NCBI GenBank assembly: GCA_017513085.1
Contig: JAFWDK010000013.1
Coordinates: 1-39,857 of the forward strand
From: Clostridiales bacterium
Lineage (GTDB): Bacteria; Bacillota; Clostridia; Saccharofermentanales; Saccharofermentanaceae
Direction: 5' to 3'
Length of the DNA stretch: 39,857 bases
A program made the position numbers and the translations under genes. Positions within the stretch are counted from its first letter, which is position 1; each line of letters opens with the position of its first letter. Below, piece by piece: positions 1-8,046 of the stretch. The notes beneath the pieces are model-generated. The model had not been told where the DNA came from, did not search any database, and saw only the letters and a program-made list of their open reading frames with translations.

Positions 1-72
<72 letters not shown>

Positions 73-90
73 GTAAATCGAACATGAGAA

Positions 91-119
91 ATGTTATCAT
101 TTTTTACTCTTTTGGTCAA
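91..119 (-). promoter_or_regulatory. Sigma-A-type promoter of the tRNA-Leu gene
   Basis: On the minus strand TTGACC (114-119) and TAACAT (91-96) are separated by 17 bases. Transcription would begin near 84, about 12 bases before the mature tRNA 5' end at 72. The -35 box matches consensus at 5 of 6 positions and the -10 at 4 of 6. Confidence 0.6.
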
Positions 120-209
120 TGCGGAAGGTCAGCGCAGGCGCGACAGCCCGAGACTCGACAAACAAAGGACTCGAACTTACCAAGCGTCAACGCTGAGACA
201 CCTGGGCGC

Positions 210-242
210 AAGGACACCAAGGCACCAAGGCACCAAGACACC
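210..242. repeat. Four tandem 8-9 bp repeats
   Basis: AAGGACACC, AAGGCACC, AAGGCACC and AAGACACC follow one another directly in the gap between the tRNA and the response regulator gene. The surrounding 73-306 is GC-rich in its second half and holds no convincing gene. It also has two tRNA T-arm-like strings (see findings). Confidence 0.75.
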
Positions 243-306
243 GGACACACTGGTGCGCCGCGACGCCGCGCCGGTTCTCACTTAGCCCCTACAAGAACTT
301 GAACCT

Positions 307-945
307 TTACTTCTTCCCTGTTATATAGTAGACGGCGAGCGCGGTGCGGTGGGACAACCCTTCTTTGGCCAGAATGGAAGTGATATAGTTCTTGACCGTT
401 CCTTCAGAGATAAACAGCTTATTGGCGATTTCCTTGTTGGAAAGACCATCGGCGACAGCCCGGACGATCTCAAGTTCCCGCTCGGTGTAGCCGCTCTCAT
501 CAAAACCTTTACCCGGTTGCGTGGCCGTGACAGTACTTCGGCTGATGGATTCAAGGATATTCGCTTCCATTACACCGGTACCGTTATAGACAGACTTGAT
601 CATCTGCTTAAGATGCTCCGGGGTATGGTTTTTGATCAGGTAGCCCTTCGCACCATTGCGCAAAGCCTGGCGCACCAGATCGTCATCGTCAAAAGTCGTA
701 AGGATCAAAACCTTGCCCAGATCTTTTTGCACGATTTCCGCGGTAGCCTCGATACCATCCATGACCGGCATCTGAATATCCATGAGGAACACATCCGGCT
801 TGTTCTTCTCCGCGATATCGATCGCCTCACGACCGTTTCTCGCACAACCCAGCACCTCAAACTCGTCATCCACATCCAGGATGATCTTCATGCCATCCCT
901 GACAAAATCACTATCATCGGCAATGATCACTTTAATCTTTTCCAT
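307..945 (-). CDS. NarL/FixJ-family response regulator, exporter cassette 1
   Basis: A 212-residue two-component response regulator. The N-terminal receiver domain has the acidic pair D10-D11, the phospho-acceptor D56 in FLMDIQMP, a conserved Thr in LTTF and Lys in GYLIK. A LuxR-type HTH follows at about 145-205 (TERELEIVRAVADGLSNKEIA). GGGAGGAG precedes the ATG at good spacing. The start overlaps the end of the kinase gene by 14 bases, so the two are translationally linked and this regulator is its partner. It is the last gene of the five-gene ABC/two-component unit. By family knowledge the phosphorylated dimer binds inverted repeats upstream of target promoters. The likely target is its own exporter operon, where dyads are present (5356-5384). 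The closest described system is LnrK/YfiK of B. subtilis; that assignment rests on gene order and family, not on alignment. Confidence 0.93.
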   Translation of the reverse strand: MEKIKVIIADDSDFVRDGMKIILDVDDEFEVLGCARNGREAIDIAEKNKPDVFLMDIQMPVMDGIEATAEIVQKDLGKVLILTTFDDDDLVRQALRNGAKGYLIKNHTPEHLKQMIKSVYNGTGVMEANILESISRSTVTATQPGKGFDESGYTERELEIVRAVADGLSNKEIANKLFISEGTVKNYITSILAKEGLSHRTALAVYYITGKK

Positions 946-2101
946 TTGTCTCTCCTCCCGTAATCCCCTGAGATTTCAGCGGAAGTAACATTGTTACACA
1001 AAAGCCGGCAGTGCTTTCGAAGCTGATCGTGCCGTTACAGGCGCGCACGCGCTGACGCATACCGGAGATGCCCATGCCGTCTTCGATCTTCGAGCAACCC
1101 ACGCCGTCATCCAAGATGGTGATGCGCACCCGCTGGTTCATGACCAGGAGCCGGATATCGATACGGCTGCACCGTGCGTACTTCATGGAATTGGATACCG
1201 CTTCAAAAGCATTGTCCAGGATCACTTCCCAGATCGCATCCGAGATTCCGGACATCTCCCCTTCCGTGACGAGCTCCGTCTGCACGCCTTTTTGGTTGCA
1301 GTCCTCACATAGCTTATAAAGCTGAAGCAAAGCGAGCTGCTTCTTTTCCGGCCGGTCCTTGCGAAGGATCCCTCGGATCTCATCCATACCGCCGCGGAGC
1401 TGATCGATCACGGCTTGGATGATCGTACCGGATTTTTCCGGATCTTTGGTAAGCAGTACTTTGGCCGCTTCGAGCTGGTACACAGAGCCGTTGATGTTGT
1501 GGCCGAGTTTATCGTGGAGCGTCTGCGACAAAGACGCGCGCTCTTCGAGGATCTGGTTTTCCGCCATGATCATGCTCTTCCGCTGCTCGAGTTTGGCCGA
1601 GTATTCTTTCTGCTGCATATCGCGCTTGAGTTTTTGCTCCGTAATGGTATCTTCCAGCATCTGTTTCTGATAGGACCGGATCATCGAGTTATGCTGGATA
1701 TATATGATCGAAGTCAGGATCAAAGCCAGGATCCGTGTGCCCATCGCAAGCGTGGACGGGATCACGATGCAAAGCCAAGGAAGCATGAACGCTCTCGGAT
1801 CAATGTTGTCAAACAGAGTGAGGAAATCGTATATGACAAGAAAACCGAGAAATACAAAGGCAGTCTCGCCCAACGCGTAAAGCCCCGCGCTAAAGCCCAA
1901 AGCTGCCAACAGGAAGAAGATCCGGTATTTCTTGGCAACAACAGAAAAAATCACCATCGACGAGAGATAGAGCGAAACAAGCAGTAGTACCCATACCGGT
2001 ACTACTGCTTTGCTATCTCTTTCGACAAACCCGAATGCGCCGAATGTGACCATCAGGATAAGCCGTACAAGCACAAAATAGTGATTCTTAAAGCGTTCCA
2101 A
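932..2101 (-). CDS. DesK/NarX-type sensor histidine kinase, exporter cassette 1
   Basis: A 389-residue membrane sensor kinase. Residues 1-135 hold several hydrophobic segments with almost no extracytoplasmic loop, which suggests sensing within or at the membrane. A charged coiled-coil linker follows (about 140-190). The HisKA_3 dimerisation domain has phospho-acceptor H196 in SQTLHDKLGHN. A C-terminal HATPase has an N box (DNAFEAVSNSMKYA) and glycine motifs (DDGVGC, GMGISGM). The start is a TTG (2099-2101) placed six bases after GAGGAG. That ribosome site overlaps the stop codon of the upstream permease, leaving only 3 bases between the genes. The kinase should phosphorylate the response regulator encoded immediately downstream. 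LnrJ/YfiJ of B. subtilis, which senses membrane-active polyketides, is the nearest known arrangement; the ligand here is unknown. Confidence 0.92.
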   Translation of the reverse strand: MERFKNHYFVLVRLILMVTFGAFGFVERDSKAVVPVWVLLLVSLYLSSMVIFSVVAKKYRIFFLLAALGFSAGLYALGETAFVFLGFLVIYDFLTLFDNIDPRAFMLPWLCIVIPSTLAMGTRILALILTSIIYIQHNSMIRSYQKQMLEDTITEQKLKRDMQQKEYSAKLEQRKSMIMAENQILEERASLSQTLHDKLGHNINGSVYQLEAAKVLLTKDPEKSGTIIQAVIDQLRGGMDEIRGILRKDRPEKKQLALLQLYKLCEDCNQKGVQTELVTEGEMSGISDAIWEVILDNAFEAVSNSMKYARCSRIDIRLLVMNQRVRITILDDGVGCSKIEDGMGISGMRQRVRACNGTISFESTAGFCVTMLLPLKSQGITGGETNGKD

Positions 2102-2104
2102 GAG

Positions 2105-3361
2105 TTACTCCTCACCGTTTCGAAGTTTGATCCCGACACTGCCGATACTCAGCATTACGATCAGGTAGGCTGCTACTACACATAATAGCATGAGGTAGAC
2201 TTTTTTGTCACCGACATAGATCATCTCCGTGGCTTCCAGGAACCATGTCTGCGGCATGATCGAAGAAATTGCTTTAACGATCTTGGTACTGTCATCCAAC
2301 GGGAAATAGGTGCCGGCCAGAAGTGAGGACATACTCCAGACTGTAAATGCACAGATATTTGCGTTGCCTATGTTTCCCATAAGGACACCGAGGATCAGGC
2401 TGAGTGTGCTGAAGATCACGCCCTGCAGGAACATGAGTCCGAGGAACGTAAATCTGTTCATGCCGAAACTATCCACAGATCCGAAGCTCGAGAAGAGGCC
2501 CAGCATAACCGTCATCGCCAAAGCGGAGAGAACACTGACGACGAATTTCGCGCCGAAATAGCGGATAGACGGAAGGCCGGTAAGACGGATCCTTGTAAGG
2601 ACCTTGTCCTTCTCTTCTTTAATGATCGTATGCGCGATAAAGATACCGCCGAAAACATATCCGAGTGTCATGATGGCAAACCCGTATCCGACCCGGGCTT
2701 TTTGCTCTTCCTGTTCGAAATTGAGCGACCGCTTTCCTTTACCGGAAAGGAGCTTGATCTCCTTCTTTGGAAGAGACTCATCTCTCTTTTTCAGGAATTC
2801 ACCGACCTTATCCACGCCCACCTGCTTCTGAGCCTGCTCGATCTCTTTAACGATCGCTTTCACTTCCGACTCGAAAAGCTCATAACGCGAATCCTCGGAC
2901 ATAACATACAAGGTCAACGCATCCAGTGCTTTTCCCTCAGAAATCAGCAAATCGAAATCCTTCGTCAGGTACATCGCGGCGCCCATGCGGTCATCCTCGC
3001 AATCGCATTTGATCTGCGCATCCACGCTTGCCCTGTCAATATCCGGAGTCTTCGCCCTTGCGACGAAGAACAGACCGCTTTGTGCGAGGCGGTTGAGCAT
3101 ATACTCGCTGGCAGAGGAGCCGGCCGCGTCGAATACCTTGATGACAAAAGCACCATCCGAGTTATAGTAGGCTACCCGTTCTGTGATGGATGTCTGTTCC
3201 ATGATCTCTCTTTGCAGATCGTAGGAATGCGAGCCCATATTGATGGAACTGTTCCAATTGAGAAAGATCAGGCTGGAAAGCGCCGGAACGACGACCAGGA
3301 AAAACCAGAATCCTTTATTGCGTAGCAGAAGTTTTAAACTGGAGCGAATCATTGTAATCAT
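2105..3361 (-). CDS. ABC-2 family transporter permease (second permease of cassette 1)
   Basis: 418 residues with the ABC-2 membrane layout. There is one N-terminal transmembrane segment (about 17-33), a long external loop (about 35-215), then five hydrophobic segments to the C-terminus, including GYVFGGIFIAHTIIKEEKDK at the membrane/cytoplasm boundary. That KEEKDK stretch is typical of the coupling region in ABC-2 exporters. AAGGAGGGG lies six bases before the ATG. The gene overlaps the preceding permease by four bases, so the two subunits are probably made in equal amounts and pair as a heterodimer with the cassette ATPase. Role by family: export of, or resistance to, a lipid-like or membrane-active compound. 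The substrate cannot be read from sequence. Confidence 0.9.
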   Translation of the reverse strand: MITMIRSSLKLLLRNKGFWFFLVVVPALSSLIFLNWNSSINMGSHSYDLQREIMEQTSITERVAYYNSDGAFVIKVFDAAGSSASEYMLNRLAQSGLFFVARAKTPDIDRASVDAQIKCDCEDDRMGAAMYLTKDFDLLISEGKALDALTLYVMSEDSRYELFESEVKAIVKEIEQAQKQVGVDKVGEFLKKRDESLPKKEIKLLSGKGKRSLNFEQEEQKARVGYGFAIMTLGYVFGGIFIAHTIIKEEKDKVLTRIRLTGLPSIRYFGAKFVVSVLSALAMTVMLGLFSSFGSVDSFGMNRFTFLGLMFLQGVIFSTLSLILGVLMGNIGNANICAFTVWSMSSLLAGTYFPLDDSTKIVKAISSIMPQTWFLEATEMIYVGDKKVYLMLLCVVAAYLIVMLSIGSVGIKLRNGEE

Positions 3362-4437
3362 GCTCTTCCCCTCCTTCTAAGATTGTTGACCCCTACGCAC
3401 AGGAGCAGGCAGAAGACTGTGATGCCTCCGCAATAAAGAAGCGCGCTGGGAATGAATTTCGTACTGCCCGCTGCCGAATACTCGATCACGGCACGATTAC
3501 AGTGATAGATCGGCGAGAGCATTTTCAGTGTTTTGGAATGACTGGAAAACATATATGTTTCAAAAGAACCTCCGAAGAAGCCCATCACCCAGACCAGTGC
3601 GAACAGGGAGATGATCGTGACCAGTATGTTGTCGGTGAGACTGTGGATGGCAAGGCCCAGAGCGATCGCGGCAGCGATCATGGCCAGCAGGAGGCCTGCG
3701 ATCACGAGTGCATTGCCGAAGTGCACGCCGAACAATACGGAGGACAGGATGCAAGCGATCCCGATACCTAAGAATACGCTCAATGTCGTCGGAATGAATT
3801 TAGCGAAAGTGACCTGTGTTTCTGAAAGCCCGGAGACGATGAACCTTTTCCCGATCCCGATTTTCTTTTCGCTGGAAAGAAGAGTCCATGCGACCAGGAT
3901 GCCGCACCAGGCAAAGTAAAGGAGAAATGCGATGCCGTAGTAATCTTTCGAGTCGACGGCTTTCGTGAACTCCGGGTGCTCCACAGACAAGGCGATCTTC
4001 GCCGCACTTGCCGCTCCGGCAGGCGCCGCCGCTGCCTGTTCGAAGAACACGGAGAAAAAGTACTCCAGCGTCATGCCTTTTACTTTTTCATCTTCTGTGC
4101 GGTAGATCCGGTATCCGGTATCCGAAATGGTGACGAATCCGCCCAGATCCTCGTTTCGGATCGTCTGTTCCGGATCCGCGTTCTGGTATTTCACCAGAAC
4201 GATCCCCGCCTTATCCGCACTCTCGATCATGATACTCTCCGCAGTTTCCCACTTACTTCCCTGCTCGATGGAAAAGCCGGCCTTGAACGAGTCCACTTTT
4301 TCATATTTGGCCAGTAACGTGGAAAAAGCACTGATCAATACTGCTGAGACAAGAAGCGGGCAAAGGATCAGCAGGAAGACATTCACCCAGTTTCTCGCCA
4401 TTAGCTTGAAGTTGTTTTTTATCAAATAACGAATCAT
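3358..4437 (-). CDS. ABC-2 family transporter permease (first permease of cassette 1)
   Basis: 359 residues from the preferred ATG at 4437, which has GAGG seven bases upstream; an ATG two codons earlier is too close to that site. One N-terminal transmembrane segment (VNVFLLILCPLLVSAVLIS), an external domain of about 140 residues, then five to six transmembrane segments. The sequence SSEKKIGIGKRFIVSGLSE after the second membrane segment is the usual cytoplasmic coupling helix of ABC-2 permeases. It starts 48 bases after the ATPase stop and overlaps the next permease by four bases. It probably forms the exporter with the neighbouring permease and ATPase (LnrM/LnrN-like). The substrate is unknown. 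Confidence 0.9.
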   Translation of the reverse strand: MIRYLIKNNFKLMARNWVNVFLLILCPLLVSAVLISAFSTLLAKYEKVDSFKAGFSIEQGSKWETAESIMIESADKAGIVLVKYQNADPEQTIRNEDLGGFVTISDTGYRIYRTEDEKVKGMTLEYFFSVFFEQAAAAPAGAASAAKIALSVEHPEFTKAVDSKDYYGIAFLLYFAWCGILVAWTLLSSEKKIGIGKRFIVSGLSETQVTFAKFIPTTLSVFLGIGIACILSSVLFGVHFGNALVIAGLLLAMIAAAIALGLAIHSLTDNILVTIISLFALVWVMGFFGGSFETYMFSSHSKTLKMLSPIYHCNRAVIEYSAAGSTKFIPSALLYCGGITVFCLLLCVGVNNLRRRGRA

Positions 4438-4485
4438 TTTCATGCCTCATTTTTATCTGCTTTTTTCTGGTTTTTCTGCGAATAC

Positions 4486-5238
4486 TCACACGTCTCTCAG
4501 TTTCTTGCCGGTCAACGTCAGGAAAACTTCTTCGAGCGAGATCTTGGACGTATCGTCGACGACCAATTTCTTCAGTTCTTCGGATGTTCCGATCGCAATG
4601 ATCTTTCCATTGTCCATGATCGCGATCCTAGTGCAGATCGCTTCCACTTCTTCCATATAATGTGAAGTATAGATGATCGTCGTGCCATTCTTATTCGATT
4701 TCTTGATGCGCTCAAGTATGAAGTTTCTCGACTGCGGATCGATGCCGACTGTCGGCTCATCGAAGATCAGAAGGTCCGGATGGTGTCCGATCGCACATGC
4801 GATGTTCAGTCTTCTTTTCATGCCTCCCGAAAAGCTCTTGGCGTAGTCATTCTTTCGATCCAGAAGCCCTACATACTCGAGTGACTCGTCGATCCGTTTT
4901 TTCAGTTCCGCGCCTTTGATGCCGTAAAGCGAGGTGAACATCTCCACATTTTCCCAGGCTTTCAGGTTTCCGTGGATCGCCAGATCCTGTGGGATATACC
5001 CCAGTTTCTTACTCAGTTCGCGACTGTTCTTGCGGAAGTCCTTCTCCATGAATTCGACATGTCCCAGAGTCGGCCGGATAATATTGCAGATCATGTTCAT
5101 CGTGGTAGACTTTCCGGCGCCGTTCGGTCCGAGAAGGCCGAAGATCTCTCCTTTTCGGATCTCAATGTTGAGATTATCCACGACCACTTTATTCCCGTAC
5201 TTTTTCGTCAGGTCTGTAAGTTTAAGAATCGTTTCCAT
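4486..5238 (-). CDS. ABC transporter ATP-binding protein, cassette 1
   Basis: 250 residues, a complete nucleotide-binding domain: Walker A GPNGAGKST (37-45), Q-loop Q84 (YIPQD), signature FSGGM (136-140), Walker B LLIFDEP (156-162) and switch H193 (TSHYMEEVE). The C-terminus LEEVFLTLTGKKLRDV is nearly the same as that of the ATPase at 24123-25061. The cassette 2 protein has an extra regulatory stretch of about 60 residues before this tail that is missing here. It is the first gene of the cassette and powers the two ABC-2 permeases encoded next (LnrL-like). ATP hydrolysis takes place on the cytoplasmic face. An upstream promoter is proposed at 5294-5322. Confidence 0.95.
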   Translation of the reverse strand: METILKLTDLTKKYGNKVVVDNLNIEIRKGEIFGLLGPNGAGKSTTMNMICNIIRPTLGHVEFMEKDFRKNSRELSKKLGYIPQDLAIHGNLKAWENVEMFTSLYGIKGAELKKRIDESLEYVGLLDRKNDYAKSFSGGMKRRLNIACAIGHHPDLLIFDEPTVGIDPQSRNFILERIKKSNKNGTTIIYTSHYMEEVEAICTRIAIMDNGKIIAIGTSEELKKLVVDDTSKISLEEVFLTLTGKKLRDV

Positions 5239-5293
5239 ACTTTTTCTCCATGCATTGTTTTCTTTTGGTTTTTGTGTTTTTCTGTGTTTTTAT

Positions 5294-5322
5294 CTGATAC
5301 CAGAATATCAATCCTTCTTCAA
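5294..5322 (-). promoter_or_regulatory. Candidate promoter of ABC/two-component cassette 1
   Basis: On the minus strand TTGAAG (5317-5322) and TATCAG (5294-5299) are 17 bases apart; each matches consensus at 4 of 6 positions. Such a mediocre promoter fits activation by a response regulator bound upstream. Confidence 0.4.
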
Positions 5323-5355
5323 CCTAAGAAGTGAAAAAAGACAGGTTTTCATACA

Positions 5356-5384
5356 TGACTTTCGTCACATCCTTGGTCATGACC
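5356..5384. promoter_or_regulatory. Candidate response-regulator operator: TGAC-N4-GTCA plus GGTCATGACC
   Basis: TGAC TTTC GTCA occupies 5356-5367 and the perfect 10-base palindrome GGTCATGACC occupies 5375-5384. They lie about 74-90 bases upstream of the predicted start of cassette 1 transcription. The same TGAC-N4-GTCA dyad stands upstream of cassette 2 (25206-25217). Operator function is inference. Confidence 0.4.
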
Positions 5385-5421
5385 TTCGAAAAAAATGTTT
5401 GGACAAATGTTAAAAAAGCGG

Positions 5422-5451
5422 TTGTCGGAAAAGCGCGAAAAGATTTATCAT
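5422..5451 (+). promoter_or_regulatory. Candidate promoter of the purine permease gene
   Basis: TTGTCG (5422-5427), an 18-base spacer and TATCAT (5446-5451; 5 of 6) would start transcription near 5458, about 30 bases before the start codon. The ATG inside this -10 region (5450) is therefore not the start codon. Confidence 0.4.
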
Positions 5452-5488
5452 GGAAGTAGATTCCAAATATAAAACAAGGAGGGTATTT

Positions 5489-6916
5489 ATGGAAAAGTTC
5501 TTTAAATTGAAAAAGAACGGCACAACTGTCCGCACAGAGATCATTGCAGGACTGACGACTTTCATGACGATGGCCTATATCATCGCCTTGAACCCGAATC
5601 TCCTTACCGGCTTCGGTGCGGAGGGACAAGATCTCTGGAACGGCGTCTTTCTGGCGACCTGTATCGCATCGGCGATCGGTACTTTTGCCATGGCATTCTT
5701 GGCAAACAAGCCTTTTGTTATGGCACCGGGCATGGGTCTGAACAGTTTCTTCGCCGTCGTAGTCGGCAACATCGCTGCGATGACCGGCATGACCTACCTG
5801 GAAAGCTTCCAGAGCGCACTGGTCATCATCTTCATCGAGGGTATTGTTTTCATTATCCTTTCGGTCCTCAACATCCGTGAGAAGATCGTACAGGCGATCC
5901 CGCTCGGCGTACGTCTCGGTATCGGTCCGGCGATCGGTCTGATGCTCATGAACATCGGATTCGGTTCCAATGTCAGCCTCTATTCCGAAAAAGGCGGACC
6001 TTTCTACGGCATGCGTGATTTCTTCGGCGCACTTACAGCTAAGTTCGCAAAAGATACCATGGGCGATGAAGGCTACAAGATGATGGTCCTTTCCGTTGCA
6101 ACGATGCTCATCGGTCTTTTCGTGATCATCGCGCTGACACACAAGAAAGTAAAAGGCGCAGTGCTTTACGGAATGTTTTGCGCATCGATCATCTACTGGG
6201 CTTCCGAAGCGATCTTCTTCAGCACCAACCCTTTTGCCAGCCTGAAGAATGCATCCTTCGTTCCACCGTTCAAGGATATGGTGAACACCACATTGTTCAA
6301 GCTCAACTTCAAGGGTTTCATGGAAATCGGATACTTCACGATCGTTACCTTGATCATTACATTCTGCATTATCGACATGTTCGATACCATCGGTACACTC
6401 GTCGGTACTGCTTCCCGTGCCAAGATGCTGGATGAAAAGGGCAACATGCCGAACATGAAGCAGGCTCTCCTTTCTGACGCGATCGGTACAGTTGCAGGTT
6501 CTGTAACAGGTACCTCCACAGTTACGACTTTCGTAGAGTCTGCTTCCGGCGTGGAGGCAGGCGGCCGTACAGGTCTTACTGCGATCACCGCAGGCATCAT
6601 GTTCCTGCTTTGCATGTTTATCGCTCCGGTAGCTGCAATCATTCCGGCGCCGGCGACATCTTCCGCACTGATTTATGTTGGTATCCTGATGTTCGGTAAC
6701 CTTAAGGATATCGATTTCTCGGATATTTCCCAGCTGGCTCCTGTAGCCATCATGGTACTGGCTATGCCGATCTCCGGATCCATTGGACACGGTATCGGTC
6801 TTGCCCTGATCAGCTATACTGTCATCAAGATTTGCACCGGAAAGGTCAAGGACGTATCTTTCCTCACTGCACTTCTCAGCGTGATCTTCCTCGTGAAGTT
6901 CTTCGTACCGATCTGA
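5489..6916 (+). CDS. NCS2/AzgA-family purine (guanine/hypoxanthine/adenine) permease
   Basis: 475 residues from the ATG at 5489, which follows AAGGAGGG by six bases; the frame is open 13 codons further upstream but has no ribosome site there. The protein opens with FFKLKKNGTTVRTEIIAGLTTFMTMAYIIALNP, the hallmark start of the AzgA-like branch of nucleobase:cation symporters. About 12-14 transmembrane segments follow. Typical family stretches include MAPGMGLNSFFA, GIGPAIGLMLMNIG, IDMFDTIGTLVGTASRA and GTSTVTTFVESASGVEAGGRTGLTA. Length is in the usual range (430-490). It imports purine bases for salvage, driven by cation gradient. No purine riboswitch is visible in the short leader. It is transcribed alone and divergently from cassette 1. 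PbuG or PbuO would be the B. subtilis counterpart; base preference cannot be decided here. Confidence 0.93.
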   Translation: MEKFFKLKKNGTTVRTEIIAGLTTFMTMAYIIALNPNLLTGFGAEGQDLWNGVFLATCIASAIGTFAMAFLANKPFVMAPGMGLNSFFAVVVGNIAAMTGMTYLESFQSALVIIFIEGIVFIILSVLNIREKIVQAIPLGVRLGIGPAIGLMLMNIGFGSNVSLYSEKGGPFYGMRDFFGALTAKFAKDTMGDEGYKMMVLSVATMLIGLFVIIALTHKKVKGAVLYGMFCASIIYWASEAIFFSTNPFASLKNASFVPPFKDMVNTTLFKLNFKGFMEIGYFTIVTLIITFCIIDMFDTIGTLVGTASRAKMLDEKGNMPNMKQALLSDAIGTVAGSVTGTSTVTTFVESASGVEAGGRTGLTAITAGIMFLLCMFIAPVAAIIPAPATSSALIYVGILMFGNLKDIDFSDISQLAPVAIMVLAMPISGSIGHGIGLALISYTVIKICTGKVKDVSFLTALLSVIFLVKFFVPI

Positions 6917-6957
6917 CAGGAGAATCATAGACTTAATATATTAAGGGTGTCTTGATA

Positions 6958-7007
6958 TAAAGTGCCCCCCAAGGTTGGACAAGAACTTTAGGGGGGCGCT
7001 TCATTTT
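6958..7007 (+). terminator. Strong hairpin terminator after the purine permease gene; repeat element A
   Basis: AAGTGCCCCCC (6960-6970) pairs with GGGGGGCGCTT (6991-7001), followed by TCATTTT. The loop region GGTTGGACAAGAACTTTA also occurs, nearly identical, in the hairpin at 36912-36956. The rest of 6917-7179 contains nothing else recognisable except the next terminator. Confidence 0.75.
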
Positions 7008-7107
7008 GCTACGAGGCGCACCCTCCTTTCTTCAATAACTACTGACCTGGGGCGCGGGACATATGACCCGCATGAGCGCTTGGCAAGATCTCTCATGATC
7101 CTGACAT

Positions 7108-7136
7108 AAAAAAACCGTCTCAAAAACTGAGACGGT
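7108..7136 (-). terminator. Rho-independent terminator of the lipoprotein gene
   Basis: ACCGTCTCA (7114-7122) and TGAGACGGT (7128-7136) form a perfect 9-bp stem with a 5-base loop. On the minus strand it is followed by seven T residues. Confidence 0.88.
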
Positions 7137-7179
7137 CTTTCGTTTCTAACTCTTTCAAGTTCGGATCGGAAATTCTCTA

Positions 7180-7842
7180 TTAGTCCAGAAGAGCTTCCAT
7201 ATCCTGGAGTTTCGCATCAAACATAAGATCCAGATACTCGGTGTAGAGATCTGCCTTCGGAGTACCAACGTAAGCCGCAACAGTAAGGACCTTACCATCC
7301 AGCTTCATATATACACCGGTAGCCATTTCATAGTCATTATCAGAGATGACCAGAAGCGTGTATGCTGTGTCAGAATCTTCACCTACGCCATACTCGATAT
7401 CAGATTCCTTAGCCTTCTTCTTGAGGCTCTTCTCATCCTGATGCAGGCTCTCGTACAATTCATCAAATGCATCGCCGGCCAGGTCTTTATCAGAGAACTC
7501 ATATACCTCAGTAATAGCATAAGAATCATCTTCAGACTTTACGAAAATAAACGCATTCTTGATGTCGCCCTCTTCGACGCACTTCAGACCGAATGTGGAA
7601 TTCTTTGCTTCATCAGAAGTAAGAGTATAATAGCATCCATCATTAAAGACAGAATCTGCAGGTTCAAAACCACTAGACATCATTTCTTTCTTCTGCTTCT
7701 TAGAAGCTTCTTCCGCGCTACAATCATTGGAAGCTGCCTTCTGAATCTTAGAAGAGATAGATTTGAACTTTCCACCACCGGCACAACCAGTCATACCCAG
7801 AACGCAAACCGCAGCCATTACAGTTGCCATAACTTTTTTCAT
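7180..7842 (-). CDS. Predicted lipoprotein of unknown function
   Basis: 220 residues from the ATG at 7842, eight bases after GGAGG; a GTG three codons earlier lies inside that ribosome site and is not used. Residues 1-20 form a lipoprotein signal peptide with lipobox LGMTGC and lipidated C20. The mature part has a short charged linker and then an alpha/beta-looking domain (about 55-215) without a motif I recognise. It contains repeated acidic stretches (SDKDLAGDAFDELYESLHQDEKSLKKKAKESD). It should be anchored to the outer face of the cytoplasmic membrane. It is a single-gene unit with its own promoter and terminator. I cannot assign a function. Confidence 0.85.
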   Translation of the reverse strand: MKKVMATVMAAVCVLGMTGCAGGGKFKSISSKIQKAASNDCSAEEASKKQKKEMMSSGFEPADSVFNDGCYYTLTSDEAKNSTFGLKCVEEGDIKNAFIFVKSEDDSYAITEVYEFSDKDLAGDAFDELYESLHQDEKSLKKKAKESDIEYGVGEDSDTAYTLLVISDNDYEMATGVYMKLDGKVLTVAAYVGTPKADLYTEYLDLMFDAKLQDMEALLD

Positions 7843-7870
7843 TTCCTTCACCTCCTAGTGATATGAGTGT

Positions 7871-7876
7871 ATTATA
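7871..7876 (-). promoter_or_regulatory. Extended -10 promoter of the lipoprotein gene
   Basis: On the minus strand TGTTATAAT is a perfect -10 with the TGn extension, about 28 bases before the start codon. The -35 region is poor, as is usual with extended -10 promoters. Confidence 0.6.
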
Positions 7877-7945
7877 ACATACAGGCAGGCTTTTTCTACC
7901 ACTTCATTTGCGGGAATCTTTACAATCTCTTAGTAAATCCACCGA

Positions 7946-7974
7946 TTTAATGTATTAGAATTTAGTATTAGAAT
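7946..7974 (+). promoter_or_regulatory. Candidate promoter of the alarmone synthetase gene
   Basis: TTTAAT (7946-7951), a 17-base spacer and TAGAAT (7969-7974; 5 of 6) point toward the gene at 8047. The -35 box is weak. Confidence 0.4.
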
Positions 7975-8046
7975 AGAAAAAACACAGAATGACCCGTTCA
8001 AACGTAAAAAATCGCATGAGACGGAACAAAGGAGTTTATAGTTTAT

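Noticed and set aside
5239..5488. Purine riboswitch before the purine permease
   Set aside because: The leader after the predicted promoter is only about 30 bases, and no conserved purine aptamer stretches are present.
5324..6928. 534-residue open frame on the minus strand opposite the purine permease
   Set aside because: Cys/His/Arg/Asp-rich composition typical of an antisense shadow; the plus strand encodes a clear permease with ribosome site.
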